From Luteolibacter arcticus (GTDB lineage Bacteria; Verrucomicrobiota; Verrucomicrobiia; Verrucomicrobiales; Akkermansiaceae): a stretch of DNA of 56,906 nt. Each line of letters begins with the position of its first letter. Within the stretch, counting starts at the first letter, position 1. The notes below the pieces were generated by a model that saw nothing but the letters and a program-made list of their open reading frames with translations, searched no databases and was not told the DNA's origin. The stretch lies in contig NZ_JAPDDT010000027.1 in assembly GCF_025950235.1 (NCBI RefSeq), positions 1-56,906 of the forward strand, read 5' to 3'. A program made the position numbers and the translations under genes. Below are positions 26,259 through 32,522 of the stretch, piece after piece.

Positions 26259-26936
26259 GTGAAGCACGTTCTCATCACCGGTTGCACCCGCGGCCTCGGA
26301 CTCGCCATGGCCCGGGCCTTCGCGGCAAAGGGCTGGACCGTCTCCGGTTGCGGCACGAATCCCATCCGCGTTGACGTCCTTTCCGCCGAGCTGGGCGAAA
26401 AACACCGCATCCTCTGTACCGATGTCACATCGGAGGCGGACATCACCGCCTTCGCCAATGACATCCTCGCCGGCCCCGGTGCCCCGGACCTCCTGCTCAA
26501 CAACGCCGCCATCATCAACCGCAGCGCCCCCCTGTGGGAGGTGCCGGCCGACGAATTCTCGCGGGTCATCGACGTCAATCTCAAGGGCATCCACCACGTC
26601 CTCTGCGCCTTTTTGCCCGCCATGATCGCCCGCGGCAGCGGCGTGGTCGTCAATTTCTCCTCCGGCTGGGGTCGCTCCACCGCCCCCGAAGTCGCCCCCT
26701 ACTGCTGCACCAAGTGGGGCGTCGAGGGCCTCACCCAATCCCTCGCCCAGGAACTCCCCCCCGGCCTCGCCGCAGTCGCCCTCAATCCCGGCATCATCGA
26801 CACCGACATGCTCCAAAGCTGCTTCGGTGAATCCTCCGGAGATTTCCCGAACCCCGCGGATTGGGCAGTGAAAGCAGTTCCCTTCCTCGAAAACCTCGGC
26901 CCGAATGACAACGGGCAGGCGCTGACGGCCCCGTGA
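26259..26936 (+). CDS. Short-chain dehydrogenase/reductase
   Basis: A 225-residue NAD(P)-dependent oxidoreductase of the classical SDR family. The Rossmann glycine motif GCTRGLGLAM lies at residues 8-17, NNAA near 90, the catalytic Ser in VNFSSGWG, and the Tyr/Lys pair in YCCTKWG (Y and K four residues apart). PGIIDTDM follows the active site as usual. The start is GTG at 26259 (VKHVLITGC); no ATG gives the intact glycine motif. Substrate unknown. The last 323 bases are duplicated, without a gap and at 96 of 106 identical residues, at 27678-28000, behind the next gene. Confidence 0.93.
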   Translation: MKHVLITGCTRGLGLAMARAFAAKGWTVSGCGTNPIRVDVLSAELGEKHRILCTDVTSEADITAFANDILAGPGAPDLLLNNAAIINRSAPLWEVPADEFSRVIDVNLKGIHHVLCAFLPAMIARGSGVVVNFSSGWGRSTAPEVAPYCCTKWGVEGLTQSLAQELPPGLAAVALNPGIIDTDMLQSCFGESSGDFPNPADWAVKAVPFLENLGPNDNGQALTAP

Positions 26937-26940
26937 CTCC

Positions 26941-27624
26941 ATGAATTACTGGAACAAGACTCTCGGGACCATCTGCTTGGGGGGGCTCGCAATCGCGGGT
27001 CTCGTCTATTTCCTTGTAAAGCCCGCCGATTCTCCGCCTCTCGCAAAAACCGCCTCCATCATGAAGCTTCCAGACGACACCCTCAGCGAAATCGCGACCT
27101 ATGCGCAGGCGGGTTTTTATGATCGTGACGAAATCATCGAGATCTTCCTCGAGGAACTCTACGCGCCCGACGAACTGAATCCGGAAATGGTGGAAGCTGC
27201 GGTCGATGAGGCCCTTACGAACCACAAGAAGGAGCAAGAGAATTGGCCACCGGTAACCGACTGCGACCGCCTCAAGACCGCTTTCAACGCCTTGAACGAA
27301 CGAGGCGTGATCGCGATGCACAATGCTGGAACCACCCAAAGCGACGGCTACTCGGATTTCCTGGAAGCGCTCGACAGCGTTCCGGACAAATCGAAGATCG
27401 TCGGCTACTGCTTCTACCATTGGCAAGACGTTGAACGCGCTGTAAATGGAGAGGGGCTCTACCTCGCCTTCGGTCCGACCCGTTCCAAGGAGGAAAAGAC
27501 GCGAGGGCCGGAGGTCGGGGAGTTAGTGAGGACTGCACTGGAACAAGCTGGCCTTCACGTCGATTGGAATGGCTCCTTCGACCAAAGAATCATGGTTCCG
27601 AAATTCGATTGGAAGCACCGGTGA
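26941..27624 (+). CDS. Membrane-anchored protein, DUF6891-like
   Basis: A 227-residue protein with one N-terminal membrane helix (about residues 7-25, LGTICLGGLAIAGLVYFLV) and a soluble domain. The stretch TDCDRLKTAFNALNERGVIA followed by HNAGTTQSDGYSDF matches what I remember of the DUF6891 family, function unknown; treat the name as tentative. It begins four bases after the SDR stop codon and is followed 51 bases later by a copy of the SDR 3' half, so the gene is framed by direct repeats and probably arrived as cargo. Its GC (about 56%) is a little below that of the neighbours. Confidence 0.65.
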   Translation: MNYWNKTLGTICLGGLAIAGLVYFLVKPADSPPLAKTASIMKLPDDTLSEIATYAQAGFYDRDEIIEIFLEELYAPDELNPEMVEAAVDEALTNHKKEQENWPPVTDCDRLKTAFNALNERGVIAMHNAGTTQSDGYSDFLEALDSVPDKSKIVGYCFYHWQDVERAVNGEGLYLAFGPTRSKEEKTRGPEVGELVRTALEQAGLHVDWNGSFDQRIMVPKFDWKHR

Positions 27625-27677
27625 GGAATTGGGTAGTTCAAGAATTCACCGCCCTAATCTTCCGGATCGTCCCCTCC

Positions 27678-28000
27678 TGCCCGCGATGATCGCCCGCGGC
27701 AGCGGCGTCGTCGTGAATTTCTCCTCCGGCTGGGGCCGATCCACCGCCCCGGAAGTCGCCCCCTACTGCTGCACCAAGTGGGGTGTCGAGGGCCTCACCC
27801 AATCCCTCGCCCGGGAACTCCCCCCCGGCCTCGCCGCCGTCGCCCTCAATCCCGGCATCATCGACACCGACATGCTCCAAAGCACCTTCGGTGAATCCTC
27901 CAAGAACTTCCCCGACCCCGCCACCTGGGCTCTGAAAGCCGTCTCCTTCCTCGAAAACCTCGGGCCGAAGGACAATGGGAAGGCGCTAACGGCTCCGTGA
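27678..28000 (+). pseudogene. Duplicated 3' half of the SDR gene
   Basis: Translates as the last 106 residues of the SDR at 26259-26936 with 10 substitutions (96 of 106 identical), ending at the equivalent TGA. The offset is a constant 1,064 bases without indels, and the match starts abruptly at TGCCCGC (27678, matching 26614). The glycine-motif half and the catalytic start are missing, so it cannot be a working reductase. The many synonymous and non-synonymous changes show that it is not a very recent copy. Confidence 0.88.
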
Positions 28001-28234
28001 CACTTCGCCCGCAAATCAAAGAGCGCTCAAACGGGTATAACAGGAATCCTAAGAGACTTCGCCCATCAAGCAGTGGCGACGAAATTCAGTGACCCCGGAA
28101 GCCTGGCATTTGGCACCCTCTTGGATTGACGCTCGAGGCCTTCTGCTCAAGCTTAGCTAAAGGAGTCCGTCCCTTCCGGATTGTTAGATGTCGGAGTCTC
28201 ACCGGCCTAATAAATACTATTTTGCAAGAATGAT

Positions 28235-29152
28235 ATGACAACCCCCACTAGCGCTCGCCCAGTTGTATTCGTCGGCTCCTCTGTTGAAGGTCTTTCGATT
28301 GCACGTGCCCTCCAACAAAACTTGGACCACGAAGCGGAGGTCATCTTGTGGAGCCAAGGTGTGTTTGGGCTGAGTGAAGGCGGCCTCGAAAGCCTAGTCG
28401 ATCGTCTGAGTCTTTTTGATTTCGCCATCCTTGTCCTAACTCCCGACGACCTTACTACGAGCAGAGAGACTGACGCCCAGTCTCCTCGGGACAATGTAGT
28501 CTTTGAACTCGGCTTGTTCATGGGGAGCTTGGGGCGGAGTCGAACCTTCATCGTGTATGATCGCACCGCGAAGCTAAAACTTCCTTCAGATCTTGCGGGA
28601 GTGAATCCAGCTACCTACGCGCCGCCGAGCGCAGGGTCATTGCAGTCTGCGTTGGGAGCGTGTTCCGCTGAAATCCTCAATGCCATCCAGACCAAGGGAA
28701 GGAAGGAGCGTCCCGACGATGTCAGCGGCTCGCATATCGATCAGGCGACACAGTTCAAGGTCATTGCAGGTCTTCTCGAGCCCGCGGCGTGGCAGTTCTT
28801 CATTTTGATGAGAGAAGCCGGAGCTACTCTTCGGCGCGAAGAATGGATTTCGTTGGGAGTTCGATACGAATATGCCATCCAGTCCGAGGTTCAGTACGGA
28901 ACGGGCAGTGGCTATTTCGGCACTAACAAGCTCTGCCAGCGTCTGGCAGATGCCGACCTTTTGTCCGCTGATTTGCGAGGACGAGTTAGCCTCACTGAGC
29001 GCGGTCGCGCCTTTGCTGAATGGCTAGGAGAATCAGGCTACCGGGCACAGTACTTCTGGAGTGACATCGGCACCTGGGGCGAGCGACCACCCGAAGTGAT
29101 GGGCGAGACTCCGCATCCACGCGACATGCCACGCCAACCGCTGACGGAGTAA
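28235..29152 (+). CDS. Stand-alone TIR-like protein with winged-helix-like C-terminus
   Basis: A 305-residue protein. Residues 9-128 match the TIR-like domain of the CAP12/Pycsar effector type (PF10137): strand VVFVGSS, EVILWSQGVF, FDFAILVLTPDD, and the helix NVVFELGLFMG with the putative catalytic E91 of NAD-cleaving TIR enzymes, then RTFIVYD. Residues about 165-285 look like a winged-helix domain (FILMREAGATLRREEW, a variable wing, LADADLLSADLRGRVSLTERGRAFAEWL). Known relatives act in anti-phage defence by depleting NAD after a cyclic nucleotide signal, but no cyclase or second effector gene lies nearby. GC is about 53%, clearly below the neighbours, suggesting transfer. The start is the ATG at 28235; the leader is AT-rich. 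Confidence 0.78.
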   Translation: MTTPTSARPVVFVGSSVEGLSIARALQQNLDHEAEVILWSQGVFGLSEGGLESLVDRLSLFDFAILVLTPDDLTTSRETDAQSPRDNVVFELGLFMGSLGRSRTFIVYDRTAKLKLPSDLAGVNPATYAPPSAGSLQSALGACSAEILNAIQTKGRKERPDDVSGSHIDQATQFKVIAGLLEPAAWQFFILMREAGATLRREEWISLGVRYEYAIQSEVQYGTGSGYFGTNKLCQRLADADLLSADLRGRVSLTERGRAFAEWLGESGYRAQYFWSDIGTWGERPPEVMGETPHPRDMPRQPLTE

Positions 29153-29222
29153 CCGCCAACGGCTCTATCCCCCTTGCTGAACCGGAAGAATAAATAACCG
29201 AACAAGCCATCGCTCCAAACAT

Positions 29223-29296
29223 CTGCCCGACGGCGAGTTCAATCTGCGATGACAACTCAACCTTCTACCCATAGTAGAAGCCTCGCCCTCGGGCAG
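29223..29296. other. Large imperfect stem-loop between TIR and flippase genes
   Basis: CTGCCCGACGGCGAG (29223-29237) pairs with CTCGCCCTCGGGCAG (29282-29296) at 14 of 15 positions. Inside, CTTCTAC (29262-29268) and GTAGAAG (29274-29280) form a second 7-bp stem with a 5-base loop. It could be a transcription barrier behind the TIR gene or a cruciform-type recombination site. Confidence 0.45.
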
Positions 29297-29420
29297 GCAC
29301 ATTTCCAAAAGTCCCCACGACCAAACCGCGGCACTCTTAAGGCCGGGATGGTTAAGTTTTCTTGAAAATCGACACTTTTTGTCGCGCTTTCCTTAGCAAA
29401 CGGTTATGGAGCGCCGCACA

Positions 29421-31073
29421 ATGTCCGAGGGTATTCTCAAATCCTCCCCCGACTCGACGGTACTGGTGCGTTCGTTGATCGCGGCGGGGGGCTTGGTGCT
29501 GCTTTTGATTCTGGGAAGCACGGTCACGGCAGGCTGGTACCTGCGCGACAGCTCCGGTCCCGAAATCACCGGCGTTCGCTCTCCCATCGTTCTAGCAGCG
29601 CTGGTCGCGACCATCGCCCTGACCACCGCGAATCTACTCCTCCGCTGGGTCCGCTGGCATTTCCTCACGCGGCGCTTGGGCGCGCGGCTGGCGGCCAAGA
29701 CCAGCGTGCGTGTCTGGTTTGCCACCCTGCCGGCACTGCTCACGCCCTTCTATCTGGGAGAACTGGCGCGTGGGGCACTGCTTTTCCGGAAAACGCCCGG
29801 GGCGCTTCGCCTCTGTTTCCGCATGTGGCTGATCGAGCGCGGCCTCGATGCCTTTGCCGTCGGCGCGCTGTGGGCGATCGGGGCAGGCCAGTGGCCTTGG
29901 GCAGCCCTCTTCCTGGGGATCGGCTGGCTGATCTGCTCCGCGCTCCTCCGCTTCCGCACCGGCAATGCCCCAGAGGTGAATCGCCACTGGCACGCTTCCC
30001 TGCTCTTGGCCCTGTCATGCGCCGGCTGGCTGCTGCCCGCAGCGTCCATGTGGCTGGTCGTGACGGCCTGCGGCGGTTCTGCCGATGGCTTCACCGCGCT
30101 CCGCGCCTTTGCCTCCGGCACCCTGCTGGGCGGGATCAGCGGGATCCCCCTCGGCACCGGGGTGGCCGGGTCCATTTCCATCTTCCGCCTGATCGATGCC
30201 GGGGTCGCGGATTCCGTGGCCATTTCCGCCCTCACGGTCTTCCGCGCCGGGACGGCCTGGTATGCGGTCCTGCTCGGCGGCGTGCTGGCCTTCACCTGGC
30301 GGCACCAGTTGCGCAGGCTGTGGTCGAACCTCGACGACGGCCCGTCTCACTTCGACGAACTCGCCGATGACTACCGCGGCCAGATCCCCGAGCACGTCCG
30401 CGGCAAATTGCTCGAGCGGAAGATCTCGATGATGACCTCCGCCCTGCCCGCCCCCGACGCCAATTATCAGCCACGGGGCCTCGACCTCGGCTGCGGCCAC
30501 GGCTGGTACGCCTGCGAAATGGCCCGTGCCGGCTACGCCATGACCGGCGTGGACCTCTCCGCCGAACAGATCGCGAACGCCAAGGAGCACGCCCGCGAGG
30601 AAGGCTGCGAGCTGGAGGTCATGACCGCCAGCGCCACCGAACTGCCCTTCCCCGACGCCTCGTTCGACTTCGTCTATTCGATCAATGTCCTCCACCACAT
30701 CGAGGACCCGCAGGCTCAGGCCCAGTCGTTCCTGGAAATCGTGCGGGTGCTCAAGCCCGGCGGGAAATTCTTCCTCCACGAGATCAATGTGGAGAATCCG
30801 CTCTTCCGCCTCTACATGAGCTATCTCTTCCCCGTCATCCGGGACATCGACGAGGGCACCGAGCGCTGGATCCGTCCCAGCCAGCTACCGCAGGTGGAGG
30901 GCGGAAATTGGCAGAGGGAAGTCCGCTACTTCACCTTCCTCCCCGACTTCATCCCCTCGCCCGTGCTGAAGGCCTTCGCTGGCGTCGAGCGTGCCCTCGA
31001 GCAGTCGTTCATGGCGAGCTGGAGCGCTCATTACATGGCCGTTTTGAGCCCCGACCCGCGAGAAGCAGCGTGA
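29421..31073 (+). CDS. Fusion of LPG-synthase/YbhN-type membrane domain and SAM methyltransferase
   Basis: About 550 residues. The first 330 hold seven or eight membrane helices with the layout of the UPF0104/lysylphosphatidylglycerol synthase transmembrane family (flippase-like), including LYLGEL-like FYLGELARGALL and the glycine-rich GGISGIPLGTGVAGSI segment. From about residue 345 a cytoplasmic class I methyltransferase follows: SAM motif GLDLGCGHGWYACEMA, acidic TGVDLSAEQI, and the post-motif NVLHHIEDPQAQ and LKPGGKFFLHEI. The combination suggests a lipid-linked substrate that is both modified and moved, which is inference. An ATG at 29406 is possible, but GGAG lies nine bases before 29421, which I prefer. 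The 3' end overlaps the convergent GT87 gene by 65 bases. Confidence 0.85.
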   Translation: MSEGILKSSPDSTVLVRSLIAAGGLVLLLILGSTVTAGWYLRDSSGPEITGVRSPIVLAALVATIALTTANLLLRWVRWHFLTRRLGARLAAKTSVRVWFATLPALLTPFYLGELARGALLFRKTPGALRLCFRMWLIERGLDAFAVGALWAIGAGQWPWAALFLGIGWLICSALLRFRTGNAPEVNRHWHASLLLALSCAGWLLPAASMWLVVTACGGSADGFTALRAFASGTLLGGISGIPLGTGVAGSISIFRLIDAGVADSVAISALTVFRAGTAWYAVLLGGVLAFTWRHQLRRLWSNLDDGPSHFDELADDYRGQIPEHVRGKLLERKISMMTSALPAPDANYQPRGLDLGCGHGWYACEMARAGYAMTGVDLSAEQIANAKEHAREEGCELEVMTASATELPFPDASFDFVYSINVLHHIEDPQAQAQSFLEIVRVLKPGGKFFLHEINVENPLFRLYMSYLFPVIRDIDEGTERWIRPSQLPQVEGGNWQREVRYFTFLPDFIPSPVLKAFAGVERALEQSFMASWSAHYMAVLSPDPREAA

Positions 31074-32367
31074 AGGCGAGCCCGATCCCCAGGACCAGCG
31101 GCAGCAGATACCACCACGCCCAGAGCTGCGGCTGAAGGGCGATGGTGTCGGCCATGGGCGCCCTCTCGAAGAGATGGAAGGCCACCGGAGGATCATAGAA
31201 CGGCATAGTGATAAACACGCCGAAGATCCCCCAGCCGACGACCCTCGGGATGATGCTCTTCGAGCCGAACATCAGCATCCACATCGCGGGGATCAGCAGG
31301 ACCAGATAGTGCGTCCAGCAAATCCCCAGCGGCACCAGCACCAGCGGCAATCCCCCGGCGACCACCCTCCGCAAGTCGCCCCGGTTTTTCCAAAGCGGCC
31401 AGGCTGCCAGGGCGGCCACCGCAGCGGCGATCAGGAGCGCTTCCCAGCGAATCTGCGGGTCCACGGTGCGCGAGGTCCACGTACGGATCCCTCCGCCCCA
31501 CTTCGGATCGGCCATCCGCTCGAGGAAGGAGCGCACCGAGACGTTGTTGAATGCCACGTTGGTCATGTTGACCAAGGACTCGTTCATCCCCTTGTAGTCG
31601 TCGCGGGTGGCTTGCGGCAGCAGCGGCGAGTGCGACCCCGCCATCAGCAAAAGCGACGCCGAGACCGCGGTCACAAACGGAGTCCAGCGACGGGACAACC
31701 CGAGCAGCGGGGTGAGCAAGATCGCCCACGGCTTGAAAAGCGCCGCCAAGGTGAACAGCAGCCCGGAGGAAACTTGCATCCCCTTCCCCCCATGGGCGAA
31801 ACGAACGCCCAGCATCACCAGCGCCAGACAGGGGCCGACATTCTGACCGAGCGAGGCGCCATAGATCATCGGCAGGGTGAGCCCGGCCAGCACAGCACCG
31901 ATCGCGCGCAGCCAGGCAGCCGGGCGGCCTGCCCAAGCCATCGCTTCCCAGCCAATCCAGACAGCCGACAAGATATTGAGCGCGAACCAGAACTCCGTGA
32001 ACCGCTCGACCGACATCACCTTCGTCAAAGGCGCGACGAGCATCAGATACCACGGGCTATAAACAAACGACCCTTCCCGAAGTTTTGAACGCTGCTCCGT
32101 CTTCCGCGCCATCTCCACCCAGGCGGGATCCGCTGTTTTCTCGTTAACGAACACGCTCGGGTGATAGATCGCCTCGTAGTGGCCTTCCGACCACAGGCGT
32201 CCCGCCAGATAGGTCGGCTGCAAATCGATCCGCAAGCTGGACGCCGGCTTGGCAAGGGCCAGCAGCCAGTAAGCGGTCACCAGCGCGGCCGCCATGACAA
32301 AGAACACCGCCGCCAGGACCCGCCCTCGTGGCCGTGGCGTCGCTTTGTCGGTAGGGGTATCGTTCAT
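31009..32367 (-). CDS. GT87-like membrane glycosyltransferase
   Basis: A 452-residue membrane protein with about ten helices, matching the DUF2029/GT87 group (polyprenyl-phosphate-mannose-dependent glycosyltransferases of the GT-C fold). Family-like signs are the first periplasmic loop with DLQPTYLAGRLWSEGHYEAIYHP, then SFVYSPWYLMLVAPLT (cf. the F-x-Y-x-P element of this family), YGASLGQNVGPCLALVMLGV and the KPWAILL segment. It probably transfers a sugar from a lipid carrier to an envelope acceptor. It converges on the flippase-methyltransferase fusion and overlaps it; the shared lipid theme may be coincidental. Confidence 0.8.
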   Translation of the reverse strand: MNDTPTDKATPRPRGRVLAAVFFVMAAALVTAYWLLALAKPASSLRIDLQPTYLAGRLWSEGHYEAIYHPSVFVNEKTADPAWVEMARKTEQRSKLREGSFVYSPWYLMLVAPLTKVMSVERFTEFWFALNILSAVWIGWEAMAWAGRPAAWLRAIGAVLAGLTLPMIYGASLGQNVGPCLALVMLGVRFAHGGKGMQVSSGLLFTLAALFKPWAILLTPLLGLSRRWTPFVTAVSASLLLMAGSHSPLLPQATRDDYKGMNESLVNMTNVAFNNVSVRSFLERMADPKWGGGIRTWTSRTVDPQIRWEALLIAAAVAALAAWPLWKNRGDLRRVVAGGLPLVLVPLGICWTHYLVLLIPAMWMLMFGSKSIIPRVVGWGIFGVFITMPFYDPPVAFHLFERAPMADTIALQPQLWAWWYLLPLVLGIGLAFTLLLAGRGSKRPCNERSSSP

Positions 32368-32522
32368 CGTTCGTCTCGATTCGCCAGGGGCCGGCTAGCT
32401 CACGACCCATCTGTCGAATTCGCGGCGAATTCAGCGGAAAGGTGCCTCCACGCCAAGGATCGTTTCCGCCCTGGAGAGACATGGCGACGCTTGGGGGTTG
32501 ATGATCCTGCGCCCCCGGCCCA

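Noticed and set aside
28235..29152. CBASS or Pycsar operon
   Set aside because: The TIR-like domain is of that type, but no CD-NTase or uridylate/cytidylate cyclase gene lies within the window, so a full operon is not supported.
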